DNA of 64,000 nt from Flaccisagitta enflata. Taxonomy: Eukaryota; Chaetognatha; Sagittoidea; Aphragmophora. The stretch spans positions 108,004,001 through 108,068,000 of the forward strand of contig OZ231126.1 in assembly GCA_965153355.1 (NCBI GenBank). The letters are read 5' to 3'. The notes below the pieces were generated by a model. The model saw nothing but the letters and a program-made list of their open reading frames with translations, ran no database searches and had not been told where the DNA came from. This document shows positions 1-9,665 of this stretch, in pieces. A program made the position numbers and the translations under genes. The stretch's first letter is position 1; each line of letters starts with the position of its first letter.

Positions 1-96
1 TCTTAAGATAAGTAGTAAAAGTCTTAGACCATTTGAAAGCCCTTTTAAAGTACTTTCATTTGGTGCCAATCTCGTATTTTTATCTTTTTTCGTTAA

Positions 97-220
97 ACAA
101 GGCCAAGTAGGCCAATAAGGTGCGACGTGTAGATGGTCGAACGAATGCGTTACCGAACGACCGACCGACGACCGACCGACGGACACAGCCAGTTATAGAG
201 GTGCTTTGTCGCACCTAAAA
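97..220 (+). repeat. AACAAGGCC-hairpin element, GGTGC subtype
   Basis: Starts AACAAGGCCAAGTAGGCC, has a short GACC/GACG tetranucleotide core and ends with the hairpin AGGTGC-TTTGTC-GCACCT followed by AAAA. A reverse copy of the same subtype lies at 3273-3416. Confidence 0.7.
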
Positions 221-261
221 ATGGCACAAGTTTGAATAAAAATATTGCCCATTTCAGCCTA

Positions 262-540
262 GTTACGGCCAATAAGTGCGCCCCACTTGATTAAGAATTT
301 GTGAATGAACATTTTTGATGAATGAATGAATGAATGAATGAATGAATGAATGAATGAATGAATGAATGAATGAATGAATGAATGAATGAATGAATGAAAA
401 TGAATGTGGTAAAGCATGAGAGGTGATAGGAAAGAAGAAATATGTAAGACTGTTTTGCACATTTGAAACGTTTGCGTTACCAACCAACCAACCAACCAAC
501 CAACCGATGGACATGGCCTCTGCGAGCACGCACTTAAAAA
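262..540 (+). repeat. AACAAGGCC-hairpin element, expanded by GAAT repeat
   Basis: Begins with a degraded GGCCAATAAGTGCGCC start like the copy just upstream, carries a CCAA/GACC tetranucleotide core near 480-515, and ends with a short TGCG-AGCA-CGCA hairpin and a TTAAAA tail. A GAAT microsatellite (318-398) sits inside it. Confidence 0.5.
318..398 (+). repeat. (GAAT)n microsatellite
   Basis: About 20 uninterrupted GAAT units; the open frames that read HSFI across it are products of the repeat. Confidence 0.95.
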
Positions 541-544
541 TGCA

Positions 545-620
545 TTTTAGCAAAATAGTGCTTCTCTTTGCAGATCACTAGCTTCTAAACCGTTTGAGAT
601 ACAGACCTGGGATAGGACTA
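545..620 (-). repeat. Fragment related to the TA-flanked MITE at 11319
   Basis: The reverse strand resembles the interior of the MITE at 11319-11723 around its segment on the phrase CAGGTCTGTATCTCAAACCG. No ends are preserved. Confidence 0.5.
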
Positions 621-623
621 GAA

Positions 624-847
624 TGAACGGGTGGGTAGGGGCGTTCAACCTAGTTCCTTAAACCCCTTCCACACCCGTTACACACACACACACACACACA
701 CACATACACACACACACACACACATCCACACACACACACACACACACACACTGCAACTAGATCATCCCAGACCGATGGACCGATGGACCGATGGTTTGAT
801 GAACAGACAAAGCCTCTTAAATAGTCTCTTCTCCGCAACTAAAACAA
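624..847 (+). repeat. AACAAGGCC-hairpin element with CA-expanded interior
   Basis: Has the GGGTGGGTAGGGGCG box, a GACC/GATG tetranucleotide core (771-800), and the usual tail ACAAAGCCTCTT...CCGCAACTAAAA. The interior is expanded by a CA microsatellite at 680-752. Confidence 0.7.
680..752 (+). repeat. (CA)n microsatellite
   Basis: Two CA runs broken by single T changes. Confidence 0.95.
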
Positions 848-950
848 GACTGGACACTTGGCCCCCCAAGTCGAGTGCGGGTGAGAAATGGCAGTATTTG
901 AGTTACATTTGGGTAGTAGCAGTGAGGACAAAGACAGAAAAAACATAAAA
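845..950 (+). repeat. AACAAGGCC-hairpin element, 5' part only
   Basis: The start AACAAGACTGGACACTTGGC abuts the TAAAA tail of the copy before it (head to tail). The TGGCAGTATTTGAGTTAC...AGTGAGG section matches the copy at 14514-14690. The core and 3' hairpin are missing. Confidence 0.65.
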
Positions 951-961
951 GAAATAACAAT

Positions 962-1140
962 CACAAAAGAGTTACCGGTAGATGGCCAAAGGTACCTGAT
1001 GCCCCTAGATTAGTGTACATGGGGTTGAGATAGTAAGAGGGTCAGTGGCCCAAAGAGAAAGAGGAGGAGAAAATTCCCTAAATGTAATTATCCCTGGTAT
1101 TTGAGCCTTGAGACTTGGATTAGAGCCAGGCGCTGATAGG
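962..1140 (+). repeat. Minisatellite element, left part
   Basis: Shows the subtype B left flank, the AGTGGCCCAAAG box, then GAGGAGGAGAAAATTCCC and one or two TTGAGCCTTGAGACTTGGA array units. The right end is missing. Confidence 0.55.
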
Positions 1141-1473
1141 AAATGTACCAACTAACCAACTAATGGGTGGACCGACAGCCATAGCTGATTGTTGATAAGA
1201 AACATGATTGTAATCAAGTTAGAAAAATGTAAGGCATATCGTCAACTACTGTCCAATGTTGTTACTTCCAGTCCGACTTGCCCCAATTGCCTCATCAGCA
1301 GATCGAATCTGCACTGCAGATCAGGCAGTCCACCACCTCTTCTGCCTGTAAGAAAAGCCCAAATGTCTAATCCGGGACAATGAAGGATCAGTCCTTCTCG
1401 TCACTTCCACGATGCTAAAGGACGCGGACTTAGCATTTCCTCTCACCAATAACAATGGCAAAGAAAACAGGTC

Positions 1474-2290
1474 GCCCAAGGGCAATATGGTCAGCGATAC
1501 CCGTTGCCCTGCTTTACATGGTTGTAAATCGAAATGAGAGGAAGCAGGGCAGCGGCCCCAAAGGGGACAAAGTCCTGTAGAACACAGGGGGACTTTTGTT
1601 TATCTATCCATTCATCCGTCCATCCATCAGTCCCCCCAGACTACGCATGTCAGAGTGCCAAAAACAGGCAAAACTGGCTTTCCCCCCACCATCATCTTTT
1701 TCCTTTGCAAAAGTTCTGTCAAACGAGCCGTCGCGCGACTTTCATTTCGATCGGGAACCATCGTTAGGTTGAGGTTGAAGTTTGAATTGAATTATCATTG
1801 GAATCAATATTTTTATTATGCAAATTTTGCCTCTGCCATAGATTTCTATGGAAACTTCATGGTCACCCTAACGATGGTTTCGATCGATTTGAGTGTGCGA
1901 CGGCAATAGCATTAACGAAAGTAAATAGATAATGGGAGGAAAGCCAGTTTGGCCAATGCGGCACTCTGACATCATACCAGACCCTCTCAGGCCTGAAATC
2001 AGCCCTCTCAGGCCTTGAATCTGGGAAGGCCTGAGAGGACAGGTTTCAGGCCTGAGAAGGCCAATTTCAAGCCTGAGAGGGCAGATTCAAGGCCCGAGAG
2101 GATATATTCAAGGCGTGAGAGGGCAGATTCCAAGCCTGAGAGGGCAGATTTCAGGCTTGAGAGGGCAGATTTCAAGCCTGAGAGGGCCGGGGGGGGGGGG
2201 GGAGGGGGACTAACAAACGACTGGACAGACGAACAAATGTCCCCCTGTGTTCTACAGGACTTTGTCCCCTTTGGGGCCGCTACCCAAAAG
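1474..2290 (+). mobile_element. Minisatellite element with inverted ends, nearly complete
   Basis: The left end reads AGCAGGGCAGCGGCCCCAAA and GGGGACAAAGTCCTGTAGAA; the right end near 2240-2290 reads the reverse complement (ACAGGACTTTGTCCCCTTTG then GGGCCGCT). Between them lies an array of units of about 20 bp built on CTCAGGCCTGAAATC (1980-2190). A separate foldback MITE is inserted at 1647-1972. No protein is encoded. The element is probably nonautonomous. Confidence 0.75.
1647..1972. mobile_element. Foldback MITE nested in the minisatellite element
   Basis: The outer ends ATGTCAGAGTGCC and GGCACTCTGACAT are perfect inverses. Matching continues inward with few mismatches for roughly 150 bp per side, including GCCGTCGCRC and AACCATCGTTAG, leaving a loop near 1790-1850. 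I found no clear target duplication. Confidence 0.75.
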
Positions 2291-2434
2291 GCGAACACTT
2301 TGTTTTGCTAGTTTCTGCGTAACTAACACGGCCGCCGTCGCTGCTGTGAGACCTCGTTTACGGCTTGGGGTCAGGCTTGGTCTTGCAAACGTTCCATTAG
2401 CGCTTTTTGGTGGCGGTGCTTGACCGTCATTTGC

Positions 2435-2767
2435 CTACATAGCGTCCTCTGTGTCATGCACCCTCAGCATTGCCAAAGAATTTTGTGGCGTTACGGCCAA
2501 GTCCGGGAGAGAGTTGGGGCTAAGACGCAGTTTCTCTTCCATTTGAAGAAGCAGCATCTTTCTCTGAGTTTCGTTCAGATTCACCACGTTTGGAATGTCT
2601 GGGATCGGCGGCAGTGAATCTATGTCTTCACCGAGGCTCTCAAACAAATTTGACTGCTGCAGGCCACTTGTAGAAGCCTTGTTAATCTTCCCCTTGCCTT
2701 TTCGTTTATTTTTGGCTTTGTTGGTCAAGGTGCCGTTCAGAGGTGCAAGATGACAAGGGAAAAGCAT

Positions 2768-2813
<46 letters not shown>

Positions 2814-2839
2814 GGTTGTGGTTGTGGTTGTGGTTGTGG

Positions 2840-2870
<31 letters not shown>

Positions 2871-2872
2871 GG

Positions 2873-2905
<33 letters not shown>
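2435..2905 (-). CDS. Possible exon of a polyglutamine protein, unrecognised
   Basis: Read on the minus strand, the CAA-type repeat (2768-2905) translates as polyGln with Gln-Pro interruptions and runs in frame into about 110 residues of ordinary composition ending at a stop at 2435. The non-repeat part starts MLFPCHLAPLNG, has a Lys-rich patch (NKAKNKRKGKGK, nuclear-signal-like) and a Leu/Met-rich possible helix (QRKMLLLQMEEKLRL). This frame is closed by a stop inside the repeat at its 5' side, so it is at best a partial or broken exon. I see no domain. PolyQ followed by normal sequence fits a nuclear regulator but that is a guess. The opposite-strand leucine frame is a shadow of the repeat. 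Confidence 0.3.
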
Positions 2906-2907
<2 letters not shown>

Positions 2908-2910
2908 ATT
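2768..2910 (+). repeat. (TTG)n microsatellite with TGG interruptions
   Basis: About 48 trinucleotides, with a block of alternating GTTGTG near 2810-2840. Confidence 0.95.
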
Positions 2911-3272
2911 GTTGTTCACCGAAATCAAAACTAAGTCTGACGCCAAGTCCTTCCTCTTCACCAAGTGGCCGGCCTCGTCGAAAGAGAGAAGGGACAAACA
3001 AATTGTTGTTGTTGGTCATGAGGAGATAGAGATAGATACAGTTTGTTCTCTTACTGCTCTATATCTTTTTTTTTTCCCAGAGGTATAAGACAGGTGTATA
3101 GAGGGTTTTGGATAGGTTTTGTTGAATATTATTTTGTTTTACAGATATACTGAATTTTCTCATCTTACTCTGTCCTACGGATCCGTAGCCTAACAGAGTC
3201 CAAGAAAAAATGACCCCTTTGTTTTCTTTCCCTCACTGTTTTGGGAATCGTGACTTGCGAATTTTCGGTCAG

Positions 3273-3416
3273 TTTTTAGGTGCGACAAAGCACCTCTATG
3301 ATTGGCTGTGTCCCTCGGTCGGTCGGTTGGTCGGTCGGTCGGTTGGTTGGTCTGTCGGGTAACACATTTGTTCGACGATCCACACGTCGCACCTTATTGG
3401 CCTACTTGGCCTTGTT
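3273..3416 (-). repeat. AACAAGGCC-hairpin element, GGTGC subtype
   Basis: Mirror copy of 97-220: hairpin AGGTGC-GACAAA-GCACCT at its terminus (3278 on), a GGTC/GGTT core, and GGCCTACTTGGCCTTGTT at the other end. Confidence 0.75.
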
Positions 3417-3810
3417 TTTTTTTCAGAAAATCATGAGAGCTCATGATCGTTCATGTTCCAAAACAATGCGGTTTTGGCTTTTTGGGAACGGAGTCCATGA
3501 TTTGACCACTAAGGCGATTTTGCCCATTCACGATTTCGCAGAGTCAGTGTTTCGTGACGGGAAGTTATTGGCGATTTTTTTTCTTCAGAAAATCAGAGAA
3601 CATTCGGGTTCGTGTTTGGCAAATGATCATTGAATTTCGCTCATGAATGAATAACGGTTTTAATTGGTCAATGAACAGGCAAAGAATCACAATAACTTTG
3701 TAATCATGTATTACTATTATGGATTTCTAATGGATGATCGTTTTTTTTTAACTCACCTGTGCACAGTCTTTCCCGATGAATGAGAATCGGAGCTAATCCA
3801 GGATTGACTA

Positions 3811-3970
<160 letters not shown>

Positions 3971-4277
3971 ACAGAAAGATGAACTGACAGATAGACAGAC
4001 AGGTAGTCAGACAGACAGATAGACCGACAGATAGACAGAAAGGATGATAGATAGGTACACATAGAACTTAGAAAAATGTTAAAGAGGATAAGGAAGAAAT
4101 GGGTCATTGACCATAATCGATTGTAACCGCAATAATTAGTAAAAACCGATAACCCAGGTAATAGCTGTTAACAAACCGACGGAGGGATAAATTTGGGTAT
4201 CCACCTACCGATACCCCCAACCGCTCCGTTGGTTGGTTGGTCGGTTGGTCAAGTAAACAACAAAATCTGAGGCTCTG

Positions 4278-4460
4278 TCATTCATTCATTCATTCATTCA
4301 TTCATTCATTCGTTCATTCATTCAATCATTCATTCATTCAATCATTCATTCATTTATTCATTCATTCATTCATTCATTCATTCATTCACTCATTCACTCA
4401 TTCACTCATTCATTAATTCATTCATTCATTCATTCATTCATTCATTCATTCATTCATTTC
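4278..4460 (+). repeat. (CATT)n microsatellite
   Basis: CATT units with sporadic single-base changes; preceded at 4222-4275 by a short GGTT/GGTC tract like the core of the hairpin family. Confidence 0.95.
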
Positions 4461-4564
4461 AAGCAAAATCGATCGTCATTTGCGCTCGATCTAGGCTGAA
4501 AAGGTAGGCAATTCTTAATATAAAAAGAAAAAAAAACGAAGAAGGAAAGATGAAAATTTTAGAG

Positions 4565-4570
4565 GAAAAA

Positions 4571-4642
<72 letters not shown>

Positions 4643-4645
4643 ATA
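4565..4645 (+). repeat. (GAAA)n microsatellite
   Basis: About 19 GAAA units. Confidence 0.95.
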
Positions 4646-4699
4646 AATGAATGAGGAGAGGGATAGGAAGAAATGAAAAAAAGACCGGAGGAGATAGAA

Positions 4700-5190
4700 T
4701 AGTCGCAAAAGCGTTAGATGGTAAGCGGTACTCGTGCCCTGCCTTAGTAGGTTGCGGTTGAAGTTGAGGGGTGAGCAGGGCAGCGGCCCAGAAGGGGTCG
4801 ATGACCTATGCTTTCACACAGGGAAATTTTCTCCTCCTCCTCCTCCTCCTCCTCCTCCTCCTCCGTCCCCCCCCCACCACCAGGCCCATATCTCAGCCTA
4901 AAAGCTCATATCCCAGCCTCGTGGCCTAAATCCCAGTTTTGAGGCCCAAATCCCTTGAAGCAAGAATTTGGGCTCCAAAGGAAAGAAGGATTTTGACTTT
5001 AAGATGGGATTTGGGCCTTGAGATTGGGATTTGCACCTCAAGACTGGGATTTGGGCCTCGAGGCTGGGATATGGGCTTCTAGGCTGAGATATGGGCCTGG
5101 AGGTGGGGAGGGGGGTACTGAGAAGGAGGAGGAGAAAATTCCCGCGTGAAAGCATAGGTCATCGACCCCTTTGGGACTGCTGCCCAAAAA
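4700..5190 (+). mobile_element. Minisatellite element, subtype B, complete
   Basis: The left end carries TAGTCGCAAAAGCGTTAGAT, a TGCCCTGC...GCAGGGC hairpin, and CGGCCCAGAAGGGGTCGATG. The right end carries the inverse AGCATAGGTCATCGACCCCT then GGGACTGCTGCCC. The core is a TCC microsatellite (4829-4863) and about ten units of about 20 bp built on GGCCTCRAGGCTGGGATATG, whose strand sense flips near 4970. Immediately followed by a subtype A copy. Confidence 0.8.
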
Positions 5191-5199
5191 GAAAGAGAA

Positions 5200-5559
5200 C
5201 TAGTCATCCAAGGATCGCACATGGTCAGTGGTACCCGATGCCCTGCTTGGGTGACCAAGTGAAGTAGTGGAATGACAGCAGGGCAGCGGCCCTTTGAATA
5301 GTGGAGTGACAGCCGCTGCCCTGTAGGTCACCAGGGGGAATTTCCAGACGTCCTGAGGGGGAATATAGCAGGCCTAAGAGGTAATTGAAGCGGGGTTTGA
5401 TTTATGCCTGAAGATTAATAGATTTATGTGGGCAGGCTTAGACCTGGGGCAAATTTGAGGCCTGAGGCTGACGGAGGCCTGGAAGGATGGCTGATTTGAG
5501 GTCTGGAGAGCGGATTTGAGGCCTTGAGCGCTGATTTGAGGCCTTGAGAGCTGATCCTG
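5200..5559 (+). mobile_element. Minisatellite element, subtype A, right-truncated
   Basis: Starts CTAGTCATCCAAGGATCGCA, has the left-end box with an internal rearrangement (a second inverted GCCGCTGCCCTG at 5312-5325), CCAGGGGGAATTTCC, then array units GAGGCCTTGAGAGCTGATTT. The array stops exactly where the BEL/Pao coding remnant begins, so the right end is lost. Confidence 0.75.
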
Positions 5560-6285
5560 TCATTCTATGTCGACGACTACATCTCAAGCTTCCCCTCTGT
5601 TGAAGAAGCCAAGGAGATGAGGAAAAAGCTCACTGCAGCATTGGCTGAGGGAGGCTTTTGCCTTACCAAGTGGGACTCTTCACACCCAGAAGTACTGGAA
5701 GATGATGAAGCCCCCAAAGAATCCTCTGAGATACCCCCTTTAGTCACTACCATCGAAGAATCCAGGGTGAACTCTGATTCACCTTTGGATGTTGCCAAAG
5801 AGTCATGTGAGGAACCATACTCACCTGACCTTATTGACACCCTCATCAGCCAAGGAAAGCTGCCCAATGATGTTGCATCAATTGAAGCAGCTCTCATCGA
5901 TGAAGACTTTAGTGCTGAAACAAAACAGTTTCTGAAGCCAAATAATCCTGCAGTCACTACTGACAAAGTGTTGGGACTCGGATATGATCGTGCAAACGAT
6001 ACCCTATTTGTGCGAACATCCAGAAAGAACAAAGAAAAGATCACAACACGAAGAGGGATACTCAAAGCTGTTGCAAGTGTCTTTGATCCCATTGGTTTGG
6101 CAGCTCCTTTTGTTTTGAAAGGAAAGCTTTTCCTTCAGAAAGCCAACGAAACCAACTTAGACTGGAACAAAGACCTTCCCAAAGACATCACAGAAGTTGT
6201 AGCACAGACCGGTTACGTATTTTGCTGGATTGAGAAACATCACCATCCCCAGATGTACCACAATCCCAGAATGCCTGCGCCCTGA
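5560..6285 (+). pseudogene. BEL/Pao reverse transcriptase, C-terminal part
   Basis: In-frame from 5560 to the stop near 6285 (242 residues). It opens with FYVDDY, the polymerase catalytic motif, followed by SVEEAKEMRKKL and GGFCLTKWDSS, the standard downstream strand and primer-grip region of Pao-type RT. The later motif KVLGLGYDRANDTLFV and RRGILKAVASVFDPIGLAAP (with the hallmark FDPIGL) marks the connection before RNase H. Fingers and most of the palm are missing. The tail after CWIEKHH is out of frame with the continuation in the next segment. Confidence 0.9.
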
Positions 6286-6424
6286 CCGCAAAGTAGACCT
6301 AATTGTAAAGTGTGATGCAAGTTTCGAAGGCTACAGTGTTGTCGTCTACAAGCGAGAATACTTTGAAGGTTGTGAAAAGGCCCATGTGTCCTTCGTCTTT
6401 GCTAAGGCTCATGTGGTACCTTAG
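6230..6424 (+). pseudogene. BEL/Pao RNase H, first strand region
   Basis: A 64-residue frame overlapping the end of the RT segment in another frame. CDASFEGYSVVVYKRE gives the first catalytic Asp of an RNase H fold, and VSFVFAKAHVVP matches the following strand of Pao RNase H. It ends in a stop at 6424, after which the family sequence resumes in a different frame (PRLELNAG at 6480-6500). Confidence 0.8.
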
Positions 6425-6491
6425 GCTTTTTACAAAGGAAAAGTCCCCAACCAAGAAGACCATGGAGATTCCATGCCCAGATTGGAACTGA

Positions 6492-6998
6492 ATGCAGGCA
6501 AGGCTTGCTGCCATCATCCACGACATGATTGTCCAACAATCTGGAGAACACTACGACAGGATCTTCATGTTCACTGACAGCGCCACTGTTCTGGAGTGGA
6601 TCTATGATCTCGACAAAGAGTTTCGCACTTTTGAAAACTTCAGAATTCGCAAGATCAGACTACTGACAGAGGTCTCTGATTGTCGGCACATACCATCTGA
6701 GCAGAACCCTGCTGATATTTGCTCTCATGGCCTCAGCGCCTATGATTCAGACTTGCCCAAGTGGCAGTTCTTCCTGCATGGCCCGCATTGGCTGACCATG
6801 CCAGAGGAGTTCTGTCCCCCAGTCTGGCCTAATGAACCCCAACCGATCACTGTCAATGTTGCTGCAATCAGCACCCTTGCCAATGTCACCCCCAAAAGAC
6901 TGATTGCAGTTAATGCGACAACAAGTCAAGAGCAAATACCAGCCCAGAAAGAAAATTGTATACTCTCCATAGCTGCAAAGCATGACCTTTGGTCTTGA
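6492..6998 (+). pseudogene. BEL/Pao RNase H remainder and linker
   Basis: A 168-residue frame. ARLAAIIHDMI is the RNase H helix, FTDSATVLEWI supplies the second catalytic Asp region, and CRHIPSEQNPADICSHGL is the conserved NPAD segment at the domain's end, here with SHG where the family usually has SRG. HGPHWL is the GPxFL-like box leading into the linker. The first Met is not a real start; the frame enters through an indel near 6490. Confidence 0.85.
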
Positions 6999-7088
6999 AA
7001 AGTCAAATTTGTTGCCAGATCCCAGAAACTGTTTCGGACCTTTCTTTAATTCCTGAAAAGAAAGGCCCAGTATCAAAGCCTGAAAGAT

Positions 7089-7665
7089 TTGAAACACGAC
7101 CAGACAGTGACTATCTCCCAGTATCAAACTGCAGAGACTTGCCTCATCAGAGCCATCCAGCTCCACCATTTTGAACCTGAGATTGCCACTCTCCTGAAAA
7201 TGGGAGTGACAAACCCCAATGCCTATGCTGAGCTCAGGTCAAAAGTTTCCCGTCTGACCAGCCTCAACCCATATCTCGATGAAGATTTGGTATTGAGAGT
7301 TGGTGGCAGACTCCAAAATGATGAGACAACCCCCTTCGATGCCAGATACCCCAGAATCTTGCCCAAGGATGACTGCAATGTCAATGCACTCATCAGACAT
7401 GAGCATTTTAAGGTGGGACACGCAACAGTGAACCATACTTTCCATGCCATCAGATCCAAGTATTTCATTCTTGGTGGTAGAACAACAGTAAGTGGCGTTC
7501 TTCGTTTCTGCGTCGCTTGCCAGAAACACGACAAAGCTCCCAGACCACAGAAAGAAGGTGACCTGCCCCTAGAAAGAGTTACTCTTGTCAAGCCCTTTAG
7601 AGCCTCTGGCATAGATGTGTTTGGTCCCTTTGGGGTCAACATGGCGGCAGGGCCACCCACAAAAG
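7089..7665 (+). pseudogene. BEL/Pao integrase, zinc-binding domain and first catalytic Asp
   Basis: The frame reads AETCLIRAIQ, then LNPYLDEDLVLRVGGRL and PRILPKDDCNVNALIRHEH, all typical of the segment ahead of an integrase zinc finger. An H-H-C-C finger is visible: HFKVGH (about 7400) and CVACQKH (about 7510-7530). GIDVFGPF holds the first Asp of the DDE triad. After about 7660 the same frame turns to unrelated sequence; the true continuation is in another frame. Confidence 0.9.
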
Positions 7666-8396
7666 ATGGTTCTCCTGGTGACCTGTTTGGCCACAAGAGC
7701 AGTCTTCCTCCTACCCCTGAAAGACATGACCACCCCAACGTTGATCAACGCATTGATCAAATTTCACAACTTGTTTCCTGGTTTGGAAGTTGTGTACTCG
7801 GACAACGGTACCAACTTTAAAGGTGCAGAAAAGGACATCAAGGCAGCTGTTAAAGCTTGGAACAATGAACAAATCCAAGAATCCCTCATGCTTAAAGGCA
7901 TCGAGTGGAAGTGGGGCCCACCACACTGTCCTCACTTTGGCGGAGTGTGGGAGCGCCTGGTCAGATCAGCTAAGAGACATCTCAAATTCATCCTGGAAAA
8001 GGACGACTTGAATGTTGACACTCTGGAGACAGCACTGATCCAAGTGTCTGCTATTCTCAACTCAAGACCACTGACCCATGCATCATCCGATGTCAATGAC
8101 ATGCAAGTCTTGTGTCCAGCAAATTTTCTGTATCCCTACACAATCACCCACTCTTCTACCACGATCCTTCCACCAATCCCCACAACTGGCGATTTCCTTC
8201 GATCAGCCTGGCGAGACGTGCGCCGCCTCGCCGACGAATTCAAGCAAAGATGGCACAAGGAGTATCTTCAGACCCTGTTGCCCCGCACAAAGTGGAAGAA
8301 GTCCACGCCACGACTCTACATCGGACAAATTGTTCTCTTGGTTGATGAACAACCCGAGACGGTGGAGAATTGCCCGGGTAGAGCGTCACATCTCAA
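7660..8396 (+). pseudogene. BEL/Pao integrase core and DUF5641-like tail
   Basis: Continues the integrase after a frameshift: TCLATRAVFLLP, then YSDNGTNFKGA with the second catalytic Asp, and HFGGVWERLVRSAKR with the catalytic Glu. LNSRPLT is the usual end of the core. The DUF5641-type tail follows (SAWRDVRRLADEFKQRWHKE, YIGQIVLLVDEQ) before the frame is lost at 8396. All three DDE residues are present although the gene is broken elsewhere. Confidence 0.9.
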
Positions 8397-8408
8397 CTGA
8401 TGAAACCC

Positions 8409-8533
8409 ATGGCCGGGTACATGGTGAAAACCGCAGATGGCAAACTGTTTGAAAGACACCATCAACACCTAGTCCCCTTAGAACTTGAGTGCGAAGAACT
8501 TGAACGACAAGCAGTGGCTCACACATCGATGTG
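8409..8533 (+). pseudogene. BEL/Pao pol C-terminus
   Basis: After the last frame break a 41-residue stretch from MAGYMVKTADGKLFERHHQH to a TGA stop at 8531-8533 continues the tail: HHQHLVPLELE matches the RPxxKLxPLE-like ending of Pao polyproteins. This places the 3' end of the coding remnant. The following DNA should include the 3' LTR if it survives, but I could not find a paired copy. Confidence 0.65.
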
Positions 8534-8689
8534 AGTACACTCTCCCCTTTTTGTTCGGAGGAACCAAAATTTTCATTTTTATGGCTTCTTGCAGTACTTG
8601 ATACATGTAACAAGCCAGAGCTCAGGACTGATTCATCAGGACTGACCCCCCTTTATCCCAATCTGATCATACCGTTACAACCCCAGTCA

Positions 8690-8810
8690 CGGAAACGTCA
8701 CCCGTGACAGTGCTTCCCATACGGGCGGGGGCACTCGCTGTAGAACGTCACCTACAGCAGCACCATGCATACGGGCGGATGGTGCTTGGACAACAATTTG
8801 GATTGTCACT
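8690..8810. repeat. Cluster of five short hairpins with shared loops
   Basis: Consecutive stems: GTCAC/GTGAC (8697-8708), AGTGC/GCACT (8709-8735), CTGTAG/CTACAG (8738-8757), AGCACCAT/ATGGTGCT (8759-8786), ACAAT/ATTGT (8793-8806). The second and fourth loops both contain CATACGGGCGG; AACGTCAC precedes the first stem and forms the third loop. Confidence 0.7.
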
Positions 8811-9309
8811 GGACGGCACCGAGGATTGTCAACCTCAACATCGCTTGACGGGCGGAGTGTTCGGTGCAGTCTCGAAAGACGATGCTGATGCGCAAGATCA
8901 ACAAAGCCTTACATTCACTTCGTATCGCGTATTGTACACCAAAGGACGCTTAAATGAAATGCTCTTCGATTTTACTTACATGAATTGTTTTAATGAACTC
9001 GAATCGTTATCAGCCATAAACAAGGTGTGTATTTAGTTACGCTTGATTGATTGTATGTTTGATTGACGATTGCTTGACCGATTGATTGACATATTGACTG
9101 ATTTTCTAGGTTTTAATCATGTGTCTCTGTAACTCATTTCTTTTGCAGTATTGAATCTATCCTCGATGATCCATTCTAATACGTTTGCGGCTTTATTTGA
9201 CTCTGACAAACTAGATAGGGACATAGAAAGGGCGCTATCTAGTACATTTTCGATATCAGACCAAACAGGGTGGCTCAGATGATATACTGGCAGGGCTAAG
9301 GGTTAAGTT

Positions 9310-9665
9310 TTGGTTTTTAAGATTTTTCGTAAAAATTTGTTAGAATCTTCAAATTTGGTTAATATTTCATAGGTTTAGCTTGATGTAACTTCATAAGGGA
9401 TTAGATTGTGCCTTGGTCTATTAATATAGCCTGTGCACTCCATCACCCTTAGGGTTGTCTAAACTATTTTAGCATCAGGTATTAACTCAGTTACAGACTC
9501 AGCTAGTCTGTCTAGATTTGCAATGTTTTTTTGTTAAAATTTGTTAGAATGTGCCAAAGTTAAATTTTGATAAAAGTAATCTAATATTTGGGATTGGTTT
9601 GTGGCTTGGTCTATCAATATAGCTTGGGCACTCCAATCCCCTTATAGCTCTGTGGTCTATTAATA
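9310..9665 (+). repeat. AT-rich segment with internal near-duplication
   Basis: The sentence-like motif TTGGTCTATYAATATAGC...GGGCACTCC occurs at 9412-9450 and 9616-9645, and AAATTTGTTAGAAT occurs at 9334 and 9537. It looks like a degraded tandem pair of about 200 bp. No coding potential. Confidence 0.6.

Larger units (their letters stand above)
5560..8533 (+). pseudogene. pol: BEL/Pao retrotransposon pol remnant
   Basis: A 5'-truncated, multiply frameshifted pol of the BEL/Pao LTR-retrotransposon group. Domain order is RT tail, RNase H, integrase zinc-binding, integrase core, DUF5641-like tail, as expected for this group. Gag, protease and most of RT are absent; the remnant starts at the RT catalytic YVDD box. 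At least four frame changes (near 6230-6285, 6425-6490, 6998-7089, 7660) and another near 8396 break it. No LTR was found on either side. Frames remain readable for long stretches, so decay is moderate. It cannot encode a working polyprotein. Confidence 0.9.

Noticed and set aside
8704-9036. 110-residue plus frame downstream of the Pao remnant
   Set aside because: It begins inside the hairpin cluster and shows no family resemblance; envelope or LTR function cannot be supported.
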